Positions 35,119-46,684 of a stretch of DNA of 64,000 nt are shown here, one piece after another. This DNA is from Gymnopilus junonius. Its lineage: Eukaryota > Basidiomycota > Agaricomycetes > Agaricales > Galerinaceae. The translations under genes were made by a program, and so were the position numbers. The stretch lies in NCBI GenBank assembly GCA_015501075.1, contig JADNYJ010000097.1, forward strand, positions 62,001 through 126,000, written 5' to 3'. Below the pieces are notes generated by a model. The model saw only the letters and a program-made list of their open reading frames with translations. It did not search any database and was not told where the DNA came from. The first letter of the stretch is position 1. The number at the start of each line of letters is the position of its first letter.

Positions 35119-36614
35119 TCATTTAGTGTGTCTATTATCAAGGCAACAACCAAACCCCGTTGATACCCATATTAAATACACCAACGCGACCCAAATAACC
35201 ATTCCCAGTGCTGCCACTATGCGAATACGGCGAATATAGAGACTAGCTGATGAGCTATGGGTATGCATACTCTCAACGTCACTACCAATAATATTCTCCG
35301 GAAAGTTCTTTGAGTCCTGAGTAAAGATTGAGTAGGCTGGTGGGGGTCGATGAGAGGGAGGTCTTGAGCGCCCGCTTTGTCAATAGCTGCAACTTCCCCT
35401 TCTGTTAAAGGGGCTAAATGGAGCAAAAGGAAAGGCAACATTTGTTAAGCGTCTTTATCAAAAAAGGGAAGGCCCAATATGACCCACGTAAAATCTCCCA
35501 CAGACAAATACTCCTCCAGATGCTGTTTATTGGAGCTCGTAGTGACAACCACGGCTCCCTTTGCGCGGACCCACAGGAAAATAACCTGCGTTGGAGTGAT
35601 GCCAAGTCTCGTAGCAGCAGCTTGAAGGGGCGCGTCGACTGGCCCGCCTGGGTAGCTTGTTATCGGACTAGATATGTTTGAGGAGAAAACGCGGAGTGAG
35701 CGTTAATATCAAGAAGGAGACGGTCAAGATACCCACATAAGGCTGCTGTATGCCTCTGTAATGATGCCATGCTCCGCGTGATACTTGAGCAATGCAGCAT
35801 TCTCTGTGATGTTGTACGGGTGAAGTTGGATCTTAAGTAGGAAAGAAAGATAAGTAAATGAAGAAAAGATTGGGGAGCCGGACTAATCACCTGGTTAACA
35901 ACAGGCTTAATCTTGGCCGTCTTCAGAAGCTTCTCATGTCGGAAATCTTGAAGTTGCTAACACCAATACTCCTGCATAAAGGGAAGAACATCTGAGCGAA
36001 CCTAATGTCATTGGCCATATGAACCTACTTCGTCAGCCCAGCCTCCTTAAAACCTCTATTTCTTTCCAAAGACCCTCGTAATCACCATTTCGAATGACTG
36101 AGGGAAGTGGATGAGATATAGATCTAGTTGTTTCAGGCCGAGCTGCAGTGATTGGCCCAATAGTTGCCACTATATAGCGGAAAATGGAAAAAGTTAGGCA
36201 CTTACATCCTCTAGACTTGTATGAATAGCCTCCTTTGCGCTAGTACGAGGATCTCCATACTTTGAAGTGACAAATATCTCGTTCCTTGCAAGCCCTGAGT
36301 TGCGTAGAGCGACTCCAACAAATTTCTCGTTTTCGTAGACTACGGGTTTGGAGTAAGCAGACCAGTCTCTGTTTTAAAAAACAGGTCAAATGAAAGTTCT
36401 AAACCCACTTTGAGCAGTATCAATATGCGAAAATCCAGTATCTATAGCTTGTTCGATGAACTTGTGGACGTCTTTGCTTCGTTGAGCCGTGCCTGTGCCA
36501 AAGGCGATGGAAGGAATCTATGAAGTAAATTATAAATGTCGCACTGGTTCCAATAAGACGAGAAAATAAATGCACCTTGTTCCCATCGTTGAGCTCGATG
36601 TCGGGGAAAGGCAT
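35119..36614 (-). pseudogene. aldo/keto reductase, second copy, frame-broken, with membrane-anchor tail
   Basis: Start ATG 36614 (MPFPDIELNDGNK) and colinear exons with tetrad motifs (SHIDTAQ, VYENEKFVG, FVTSKYG, LYLIHFP) show a second aldo/keto reductase. The frame changes at least three times by one missing base: at the G-run 36102-36104, at 36046-36047 and near 35936-35943. After AAIDKAGAQD a C-terminal extension follows that the first copy lacks. In one frame it runs through a Ser/Thr-rich linker and RRIRIV into a hydrophobic segment (AALGMVIWVALVYLIWV) and stops at TGA 35121-35119; in another frame a different end is reached at 35217. The hydrophobic segment suggests a tail anchor. All lesions are single-base losses, so consensus errors remain possible. 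Confidence 0.62.
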
Positions 36615-36984
36615 TCTTTGCAACAACCAAGTTAGCGACTTGTAAGTTGTGAATGAAAGCAAGTGGTTAAGAGGCGGCTAAACGTTTAGCAGATAGCATG
36701 AGAGTCGTTCCTCATTGCATAATCACTGGTAACATGGTGTGATTGACAGTCAAGGCTTGCGAACATCCTGAACGCCATGAGTCGTCGAAATGGCTCAAAG
36801 ATGGCTAAGGCCTAAATTTAGACCCATCATGAGACGATCTATCTTTAGACCCTCATATCCACCCCTGGGGTCTCCCTTTCGCGTCCCAAGTACCAGAAAG
36901 ATCCTTTATTGAAGAAAAATAGAATACAGCATAAAACAGAACATACGGTCCTCTAGAATAAGTCATTTAAACGTTACAAGCAGG

Positions 36985-38493
36985 TCATGCACTCTGTTGA
37001 CTCTGAACCCCACCACGACCCCGTCCATGGCATCCCAACCCGCCCAATAATACTGGACTCCAGATCAGATACAACATCAAAGCAAAGTAGCATGTAATGC
37101 CGATCGCTACTGCTCTTCGAATGCGAGCTGGTGGTGTGGGTCTGTACGCCGAGAGCTCGCAACCTCGAGGTCGATATCGATGTAGTCAGGAACATGATGT
37201 TCGGCTTTGACTGATCCTGACTCGAGCTTTGAATCCGCTGAGTAGGTCGGAGGAGATGCAAGAAACTTGAGGGAGGCCCTTGTGCGCCAGCTTTATCGAT
37301 AGCAGCTACTTCTTCCTCTGTCAGCGCAGCTATACAAACAAATAAAAAAGCTTGTTAGTTCTTCATACACAAATAACCATGAGTTAAGAGAGAATTATAT
37401 AACGCACGTAAATCGCCCACAGCCAGATATTCTTTCAAATGTTCTTTGCTTGAGCTTGTTGTACAATGACAGCGCCCTTGGCGCGAACCCAAGGAAGACG
37501 ACCTGCGTGGGTGTGATGCCGAGACGAGTGGCAGCGGCTTTGAGTGGGCATCGACAGGTCCACCGGGGTACGTTGTGATTGGACTGACGCGGTCATCGAT
37601 TTAGAAGAAGCAAAGGTATTATGAGACGTACGCAAGACTCCCATAAGCTTCTGTGATGATTCCATGCTTGGCTTGATATTCTAGTAAGGTGGCATTTTCT
37701 GCATAGTTGTATGGATGGAGACGGATCTATAAGAAGAAAGGTAAGCTTAATCTGTTCAGGTGTGGAAACCCAGATGCAAGAACGTACCTGATTAACGGCA
37801 GGCTTCACTTTCGCTATCTTGAGCAACTTCTGGAGGTCTTTGACGGTGAAATTGCTGACGCCGATGCTCCTAAAGAAACGTTGTTCATATCCTGTACATA
37901 TTTGAGAAAAAAAAATCACTTGTTAGTCCATCTTGTTTCAAATTTCGAATGCCTCCATGTACCTCAAAGTCGCCATTGGGAACAGAATTGGGTGTATGAA
38001 TGAGGTAAAGGTCAAGATAGGCAAGTCCCAACTACACAGGCATGGTACGCATCAGTCAGGGTTTCACTTCACTACCAGGAGATGGAATAAGCTTACATTC
38101 TTCAAGCTAGCTTGGAATGCGTCCTGAACACTCCCGGATCCCCATTTCGAAGTCACGAACAGTTCGGCGCGAGGAATACCTGAGTTCCGAATTGCGAGAC
38201 CGACAAATTGTTCGTTCGCATAGTCTTGCAAAAGTCACGGTGAACCTTCAATAATGCTAAGTAGCATGGTAATGCAGTGGACTTACGTTGAGCTGCGTCA
38301 ATGTGTGAAAACCCAGTATCGAGTGCTTGCTCAACGTACTGGTGTATGTCTTTGCCTTTGTTCACGCTTCCTGATCCAAAAGCACCGAGGAATCTGAGAG
38401 ACCAAAAAAGGCAACGATAAGCTTCGAGAGGCGACGATAAGACGACAGTCTATACCTTGTTTCCATCGTTTAAGTGAATGGAGGGAAAGGCAT
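36985..38493 (-). pseudogene. aldo/keto reductase, third copy, heavily frame-broken, with membrane-anchor tail
   Basis: Start ATG 38493 and family motifs throughout: [106 protein letters not shown]. At least six one-base losses relative to the intact copy break the frame, beginning in the first exon after MPFP. The extension after the reductase again contains a Pro/Ser/acidic linker and then RIRRAVAIGITCYFALMLYL, very like the tail of the second copy, ending at TGA 36987-36985 in that frame. The density of lesions is higher than in neighbouring genes, which favours real decay for this copy, although every lesion is still a deletion. Confidence 0.65.
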
Positions 38494-38866
38494 ACTTTAC
38501 ATGGGAGCTCTGAGATGGTTTCAATAGAAAGCTTAAGGGAGTACCCTCAGGATTAAAAAGGGCGTAAGAAGTATGGAATATGCTTCAATATGTATGGGGT
38601 GTGAGCCTACATATGTTGTGATGGACTGATGGCAATGCGCCGTCTCGGCACGATAAAGCCGATGGCAATCACAAATCAGGCAGGTGGCACTCACCGAGCG
38701 TACATACCGCCGTGTTATTCATCGCCATCGTAAAATTTTCCAAATAAATTATCATCGCTTTTTTGGAAACTTGAAAGGGTTTGGCCAGTTGAATTTTTTG
38801 CGCTGTACCCGGATACCAGTCTCCTTGCTAACGTCCTTTGCTCTCTAAAATCACAGCATGTGAGCC
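38494..38866. other. intergenic
   Basis: About 370 bases between the start of the third aldo/keto reductase and the stop of the NACHT gene. No coding signal seen. Confidence 0.5.
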
Positions 38867-41410
38867 CTAGTGGATATTATATTTCAGTTTAAACGCAGAC
38901 AAACGCACCGACATATATGCATCCAAGGCGTTTGAGACCGCGCTGCCTCCTATGTTATGCTTATGCGAACTGCACAGGCCCCGGAATTTATTTATTTCTT
39001 CAACAAGATCAGAGCGGACCAGCGACTTTGGGATGACGATGGCAATGATGGCTTCCAGGTATTCCAGCAAGTCTCCCCCTGGCAAGACATCCTTTGCAAA
39101 TTTAATGATTTCATAGTGCCTGCAAATGAATGATATGTCGTGAATGATAAATCGAGCAACCCAGACACTTAATTCGTCGAGAATAACAGACCTGTATAAT
39201 TGCCGCATTAAATGGGAGGTGATATCTGTATATCCGATGTCGTCAATGAAGAACATTCCTCTCGAATCATTCAATAAGAATCTAATGAACCACAGGAGTG
39301 GAGGGAAAGCTTGACTCCGACAAAGCCCGAATGCGTCGAATGCATCGAAAGTGTCGGTATCTTCAATGTAGTTATCTGGAACAACTGGCTGAATCCACCT
39401 TGGATCACATATTGCCATTGTTGTGAAGGGCGATCGTAAGATCTCTTGAGTATATGCAGTAGCCGCAGCAACGAGGAAAGTCTTCGGAATGATGTGCTTA
39501 AAGTATACTGCAGTTGTCGGTGCAATTAATTGCTCGAAGTGAAGAAAAATCTTTGAGAACGTTTCTTGACCTTTACTGAACCTCTATTTAATCTGATTTA
39601 AATTCGAAGACAAAGCGAGTAAAAGAAGAAATCTTACCGAGTCGCCGATAGCTAGTCGAAGGATGACAGGACAGATATTATTTATTGCAAACTGATCATC
39701 ATAGTTGGAGATTATTTTGTCAATGTCGCAATTCTCAATGACTTGACGCAGTTTCTCGGTGGCGCCAGCATTCATAGACAGAACTTCGCTGTGATGCACG
39801 AGAAATTTTCCAACTTCTATATAATAATATTATTGTATATGGAGTGTTTAATCATCTGGAACAGAAAGGAGATCCCTCACCGGGCCAGGTCAATAAATGC
39901 AAGAGACAATGTTCCGCAATGTCGGCGTAGAGAAGGCGCATGTCGATCCAAAATTGCACAGACCTCGACTCGTTGAAGAGATAGTCGGACAATGATGCGT
40001 GGAAGAATTCGACATTTTTATGATTTTCATAAATTGTAAGAAGAGATTCCAAATCAAAGAGGCAGCGCCGGACGTCACCAGAATCTAACTGAAGAATTTT
40101 TCGATATATGCTGGACTGCTTTTCTCAAAGTCATTTGGATGCTTGGGAAACTCAAGGCCTGGGATTAAAAGGAATCCAAGGACACGCAGGGTGGAAGTAA
40201 GGTGGTCCTTAACAACGGTGCGAAAAATGGTGGAGTACAAGTTATCCAGCTCTTCGAATGGCTTCTGTGAGCCTTCGCTATTTGCACCCAGTATGATCTC
40301 CAGGCGCTTGACGGGATTATGCCTAGGAGAACTCACAAACTTTTCCACTGTCGAGGCATATATAAATTGACCAGATGCCCTTGCAATTAGAGTATCGGTA
40401 TCATCTGGAATTGGCCATATTGTATCTGGGGAAAATTCCATAGGCCGACTTTGCCTAATAACAGCAAATTTGGCTTCGAGATATGTCCTAATATCGGCGT
40501 CCGGGTTAAGAGAGTTATCAAGCGCTAGTCGAAAAGAACATTTCTTCAAATCGTCATCGTCGAATGCACCACGAATGTGATGCTCAGGACGGCTGGCCAC
40601 AAGGAGGGAAAGAGGTATAGGAACACTTTGTATGACTTGATGAAGAACATGGATAAGCTGGCATTGTTTTGCTGGGTTGTCACATTCGTCGAGACCGTCA
40701 ATGACGATGACTCGTGGATATTGGCGAGAGTCAAAGGTTGGGTCGTAAAAAATGGAGACTATCGGGGAGACGATGAGGGCCAAGGCCTGCTCCCAAAGTG
40801 AGAGCGAGAAAATTGCTGGGTTTCTCTCGACAGCTTTTCCAATGTGTTGACGAGTCTTTGGTATAGAAAGTGCGAGTTGGTATGCGATGGTGGTGATAAC
40901 ATATTCTGAGCTGTTTCGACGTTCAGACGTTCGGAAGAAGAAGAAGCTGCCAAGAAGAAGATTGTTTTCAAACAGCTTCTGTGCGATTGTTCGCAGAATA
41001 GACGATTTCCCTGCTCCCGCGGGCCCATGCAGCCATTGGATCAGGTATGGTGAAAGCTGTATGCCGGCCCAAGTAAACAACTGGTCTAGGACTGCTTCTC
41101 GAGTTCCTGGATGGCACTTCGGTTGATCGGACACTTCATCAGAGTTATGAAGGGCGTTTACAGCGATGTGCTTGTAAAGATCACCAAATCCGCCTAATGT
41201 ATGAATGTAAGTAGACATGGACCTGATCTAGGGGATTCACTTACTTGACCCAGGACCACCACCAGTGGTAGTATTATTATTTACAACGTTTACATTGTTT
41301 TTTCCGCCGAATATGCCGTGATGCAGCTGGTCCCCATTATAAATATCACCTCCATCAGTCGCAGGAGTTCCGACAGAGGTCAAAGGGCCTGCTTTAGGGA
41401 AAGCTGACAT
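38867..41410 (-). CDS. NACHT-domain NTPase (fungal NLR-like), no recognised effector or repeat domain
   Basis: Exon 1 is 41410-41245 (MSAFPKAGPLTS...), ending in an Asn/Thr/Gly-rich spacer (NNVNVVNNNTTTGGGPG) typical just before fungal NACHT domains. Exon 2 starts at 41193. Walker A is GPAGAGKSS (about 112-120) and Walker B is VIVIDGLDECD (about 217-227); between them is the usual FFFFRTSERR...ITTIAYQLA, and after them LLVASRPEHHIRGAF. The C-terminal half, up to the TAG at 38869-38867 or just beyond, contains FFHASLSDYLFNESRS and is helical without WD, ankyrin or TPR repeats. One frame change at the T-run 40097-40101 (five A in coding sense) is consistent with one missing base. Such STAND NTPases act as switches in non-self recognition and programmed cell death in fungi; this role is inferred from the family. 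Confidence 0.85.
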
Positions 41411-41838
41411 GTAAGCAGAAGGTGGAAGGCGTTAAAGAGACTCCGTTACTAGATGCTAGTTCACGCTTAGAGTGAGCAGCATTGAATGAGGCTGCGTTCT
41501 GGGTGGCCTGCCTCTTTAATTGTCACGCATTTCCTGCTGCCTGTGAACTGACAGCACTGCAGTGCACAATCCACGCACAATCGTGACATTGACAATGATC
41601 AAGAAACTTACGTATAGACTTGAATTCAATCTTAAAACTTTGAAAGGTCAACGGATTGGGCCGAAAAATGCCGAAAATGATCCTAAAATAGACATGCATC
41701 ATGCCTTCTGCAGGTCTGAGCCACCTTCATTACCGCCCCGAGCGCACTGGCAAGCATCGACATCGGCCTCGACGACGACGACAACAGCGACAGGCTAGTA
41801 CACTTCCCCATCAAACCAACCTTCGACAACGTCGTTAA
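41411..41838. other. divergent intergenic region
   Basis: About 430 bases between the divergent NACHT and BTB genes. Probably both promoters; no gene seen. Confidence 0.4.
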
Positions 41839-43670
41839 ATGTCCTTTTCCCCTTTCTCTGATCACAGTCAGGTCGATCAGGATCAAGCACAATCTGAATT
41901 ACATTCACCTGGTACATCCTCCTCCGAGTCCAGCGCCGAGACTATTGGTGGTATAACGCCTAAACGCAGCGGCGGAAACGCACGTAAACGGTTGCGTCGT
42001 GACTCTGATTCACACCCCTCAGGAAAGAAAATGTCTAAGTCTTCACATCCTAGTGCTACTGTCAATAACCTCGATAACAATAACGACAACGACCCAGACA
42101 CGGACACTGAGATTTCTATGGAGGGTCTCATGGCTTCTCAGTCATCTATATCGGAGTCCTCTGCTTCCGCTTCGAGCTCGAGGATGCAGAATTCTGCTGA
42201 AAAAGCAGAGTCGCTTGCAACTACAACGCCGAGACCAAAACTGACTTGGCAGCATGATGAAACATATTATTTTGAGGATGGCAGTTGTGTGATCCTCATA
42301 GATGATACGTTGTTCAACGTATGTCTTTCTTATTCAGTCTAAATTATTGACAGTGTGCTAAATAATTCGATTAAATCAATAGGTTCACCGCTCAATACTG
42401 AGTAAAGACTCTTCGAGCTTTAGCACCATGTTCTCATTACCCCAAGGCTCCATCGAAGTGGAAGGGCGTTCGGACGATAATCCGATCATTCTAACAGGCG
42501 ATACCCCAGACGAGTTCCGGCATTTTCTGTGGGCCCTATACGCCTTGTACGTCTATTTCGATCATTCTCGAAACTCAAATGGCCCACACTTTGAATCACC
42601 TGTAGACCTCCAGAACTCCGAATACTAACCTCTCCAAATGCGAACCTTAACCACCTTATCGACATCGCCAGAGTTTCTAACAAATACTTCTTCAAATCTC
42701 TTGAAACATGGGCACTAGATGCTATCCAAGAATACGTCAACCGGAAACCCTCACCCCTTCTCACCGGGATGCCAGCCATACCTACTGCCTCCCTCACTTC
42801 CGCGCTCTCGTCTTCTCCATTCACTAACCCTACTATCACCTCTTTCATTCCCGACTCTACCTCAAGCGCAAGCACCCACAAACCTCTAACACAAGCCGAA
42901 ACATCTCCCCTCCTCTCCTCCCTCATCCGCCTAGCTCAATTGTGCCAACACCAGCCTCTCCTTCTCACCATGATCGCTTTACTGCGCCAGCTCATGTCTT
43001 CCTCCGTGCACTACGCGTATCTAGCCATGACCCTCTCGGATGAGCTGGATTTGAGAACACTAAGGGGAGCAGCGTATCTGGAGGTCATGCAAAAGGCAGT
43101 GGTGGTTCGCAAGGTTGGCGTGGATGTGCTTCGGTCTGCAAGTAGTACTGGCAGTGTGTCGGATGGTAGTCTGGTGCAGACAGACAGCGGCCGAACCCAG
43201 ATCCAAAGCCGTTCCCACCCAGGTCCAGGCGAAGCAGGCACCCTCGACTCCTCCGGTCGCCTCATAATAACCCGCTCACAACAACTTCGCCTTTTAGCAG
43301 GCTTCTACCGCCTTACCTCAACATGGGATTTACTCCGTACAACCCCGCCTCCATTCGATCACTCGCCATCCTGCAGCGCGACTTGGCACCAACAAGGTGC
43401 ACCCAGTCTTTCCTCGAATTCTGGAAAGAGAAAACTCGCAGCGAAGCCGTGATGGGGCTTGGGTTGGCGGATGTACTGGGGAGGTTGAGGACAGTGCAGA
43501 AGGAGTATGAGAGGTGGGGGAGTGCGACCTATATGCATCATGACTGTCGCATGATAGCGAAGAGGGCGATTGTGGATGTTGTGAGGCGGGTAGAGGAGGC
43601 GTTGCCAGATTATTTTGCGGAGCCAGGAGGATGCGAAAGTGACGATGAGGGCGTTGTGGGTGTCGTCTGA
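41839..43670 (+). CDS. BTB/POZ domain protein
   Basis: Exons 41839-42318, 42383-42546 and 42606-43670. The first 140 residues are disordered and Ser/Asp-rich with a basic patch (PKRSGGNARKRLRRD) that could be a nuclear signal. The BTB fold then runs from YYFEDGSCVILIDDTLFNVH, SILSKDSSSFSTMFSLP, VEGRSDDNPIILTGDTPDEF to FLWALYALPPELRILT and NLNHLIDIARVSNKYFFKSL. The C-terminal half is the helical extension common in Agaricomycete BTB proteins (FLEFWKEKTRSEAVMGLGLA, RWGSATYMHHDCRMIAKRAI, VVRRVEEALPDYF). One frame change at GG 43396-43397 fits one missing G. BTB domains dimerise and often serve as cullin-3 adaptors or transcription cofactors; which applies here is not visible. Confidence 0.85.
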
Positions 43671-44777
43671 GGGTTTCGAGAAAAGTTTGACTAGCAATTT
43701 GAGAAGAGTGTACAGTACATGTATTATTAAGCGAACATCGGAAATTTACAATTCTACCTTATATTATTGTTTATGTCCTTCTGGATCGCAGCAGAAGGGC
43801 GTCGAGAATCGAGTAGCTGTGGAAGTTCAGAGGAATCTGCGAGCGAAATAATTGAACGAAGAAATACCAACCTTCTGGAGATTCGTCGCCGAGATAATTA
43901 GCATAGAAGCAGCGCAGGAGGAGGATGCAGAGTGCACTGCACAATGCCTTCTGAACCCTATCAGATAGTCTGGTAGCAACTAGGGCATCTCTTCCGTAGA
44001 AGTCTGCGAGGATAACACGTAGATCCAGAGATGCTCCAGCAAATCAAAGTGACCCTGTAACAGCTGAGTGTTCTGTCTTCTTCGAAAAGGATGTCAACGA
44101 ATTGGTTTGGAAGAGATTGTCGAGGCATCTGAGGAACATGCGCAGAAGAAATACAGTTTTCTTCGAGGTCGGGTACGTGGATAATGGTCCATGTATCGAG
44201 ACTTGCAGTGAGCACTTGAGCACTTGAGTGTACGGTACACTGAATCGGTGATGTCCGGAAGTCAACTAGGCAGCCCAAGGGGGCACCGGAAACTGAAAAA
44301 AAGACCCTATCTCAAAAGTTGGTGTAACCTGGGATGGGAAATCGATTTCTGATACTTTTAGGGAGGTAGGAGGAAAATTGGTTGAGATACAGCCGTTTCA
44401 AAGTCCAGGCACCAATTACCATATATAGATCAAATTCATCCTCTATCCACTAACTCACCCGACATTTGCTTCAACATTTACTTCAATGTGTATGGCTATC
44501 CAGAGTATTCGCATTAAATAAATTTTGTGTTTTATATGTTGTTCGGTAGTCCTCTAGCAACTTTTTTATTTTTCTTGTAGGTCACCCTGCATTGACGTAC
44601 AAGAGAAAGGTCGATACAATAAACACAAGTACGAACTCGACTAGCAAATTACCAAACCAGTAGCAACCGCCTGGGACAAGTCTACTTGCCGCCGAAAAAG
44701 GAACACGGTTGGATTACAATGGACCGAACCTTTGAAAAAAAATATCGGGTACTGGCATTTCATAGGCGAGCTTTGAG
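43671..44777. other. intergenic, no gene recognised
   Basis: About 1.1 kb between the convergent BTB and O-methyltransferase genes. Two overlapping minus-strand frames at 43961-44278 lack domains and good starts and are not annotated. Expected to hold both 3' UTRs. Confidence 0.45.
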
Positions 44778-46684
44778 TCATTTCGAGATGGGGATGGCTT
44801 CGATGGACTGCAAGAAAGTGCTATCCCCGCCTTCACGTCGATGAATAATAATCACTTTCCATCCAGCGTCTCGAAGTAACTCTTCCATATGGTCTACAGT
44901 GCGTTCCTGAGAGTTGAAAAGCAAGAACATCTGGAGAAGTTGTCATAAGTTGATGTAAAGCAATGAGAATGGACAGTCTTACATCAATGTCGGCATAATA
45001 ACCCATCGCATTGACTGCACCATAATTGGCGAGCAGAGGGGCAGGAGCCTCGCGAGGTACGGCGCCAGCAATACCTTGTCCTCGGTCCGCGCTTGGGTCA
45101 TGGCAAGCGAATGGCATGATGTTTTCCATAATAACCAACTTCGTACTTGGAGACGCAGCGGCCCATAAATTCTTCAAAATCTTCGTACAATACTCATCGG
45201 ACCAATCGTGAAGGATCTGCTTCAAAAAGAAGACAGCAACATCCCTTTTTGCCTGTGGCTTAAAGAAGTCTTGGGCTGCGGAGGCGTTAAATGCATGAAA
45301 AGGAATGGAAGTCGACAACTCATACCTTCCAATACGACTCTGCCGGACTTGACGGCGTCTGACATCTTCGTCGACCATAGCTAGAAATTATGTATTGCGA
45401 CATTAGTAACATTCGACGTAATAATATTCGGAACAACTACCTGGCCGGCATCTTTAATCACAGCTGGAAGGTCTTGAACGACAACTTTGAGTTTGGAGAA
45501 CTCCCTGGCAAGGGGTAGAGCGGAGGTTCCAACTCCACCACCGACATCAACGACGACAGCGCCGTTAGGAAGGCTCTTCCAGTCGAACGCTAGAAAGCGT
45601 TAATTGAATCCTAGTTCGTCAGAAACAAATCCCGCTCACCATCAAGACTTGCGTCGGCAGGTTGCAAGGCTTGTATCCCTTGCATGCCGATGTTGAAGCG
45701 TCGTTGTCTAAAAGCCTCTGCAGGCCGCTCATAGAACTGCCACATAGTTTCTTTCCTACCCATGGCTCGGGGAAAGGAGACGCATCTGGATCACCAGATT
45801 TGGCGGTTGTCGGGTCTATGAGAGTCTCCCAGGCATAGGCCGAAGCCTTGAATGCTTCATCCAAGCTAAATCGGAGTGGCCATTTAGTTACAGAACACAA
45901 TTTACATCGCAGTGCCTACTGGTGGGAGGCAAGCGCAGCCAGTCCAAAAGTATTATCATGTTTCTGTTCTGGACTGGAAATAATTATCACCAATCGGACA
46001 GGACATCGAGTAGGCAATACAATATGTCTCTACTTACTTGGCAATGAGATCCTTGCTGGTTTGAGTGTATCGAGCATGCTGGAAATACGAGTATTGGTGA
46101 ACACATTTGGCTTAATTTCGAGATAGATGTGGTTAATCGCGAGTATGCGGAGAAAACGCCCTGAATTTCAAATGAATTATAACCTTCGAGTAATAAAAAC
46201 GAGCCCTACCTAGTTTTTGCGGGTCCTGGCCATTCTTGGCACCAATGTCATTGATGTGCATACCCTAAAAAATTAGAGCAATGCAGATATATCGAGTTTA
46301 CCCACTCACGTCAGGACCGGCTTCCCGGAGAATTTCAGTCACATTGGACTCAAGGCATGCACGTATGGCTGCTGCTTTGAAATGCTGCAAAGGTGTGAGT
46401 TCTAGATCGGTTCCAACGTAAATAGTAAATTAGCTCACCCCTCCGACAACGTGATACAAAGTGACCTGAGGAGGAGTGAGAACAGCCGCAAGCTGCAATG
46501 CAGCAGCGCTAATCACATTCGCAGCCTCAGCAGTGACTGGGTCCCCTCGAAAGGCCTCTGTCGAGGGGTGGAAAGGTGCGTATAGATCAGGAATGTCTAC
46601 GCCATTCGCCTGGCAAGATTCCTCAAGGCTTGTGAGCGATGTGGATATCAAGTCGAGCAGCTGGCGAGCAGGAGAAGAGGGCAT
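44778..46684 (-). CDS. SAM-dependent O-methyltransferase (COMT-like)
   Basis: ATG 46684 (MPSSPARQLLDLISTSLTSL) was chosen because it matches the usual start of this family in mushrooms; an in-frame ATG at 46750 would add 22 residues. The N-terminal winged-helix dimerisation part includes AALQLAAVLTPPQVTLYHVV, RACLESNVTEILREAG and FTNTRISSMLDTLKP. The Rossmann part has motif I, VVVDVGGGVGTSALPLA, then VVVQDLPAVIKDAGQ, and the catalytic-histidine region FFLKQILHDWSDEYC, followed by KLVIMENIMPFACHDP and MFLLFNSQERT. The stop is TGA 44780-44778. About eight introns. One frame change at the G-run 45769-45772 (four C in coding sense) fits one missing base. Members methylate phenolic hydroxyls, often in secondary metabolism; no biosynthetic partners are seen nearby. 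Confidence 0.88.

Noticed and set aside
43961..44278. Two overlapping minus-strand frames
   Set aside because: No ATG in a good context and no recognisable domain.
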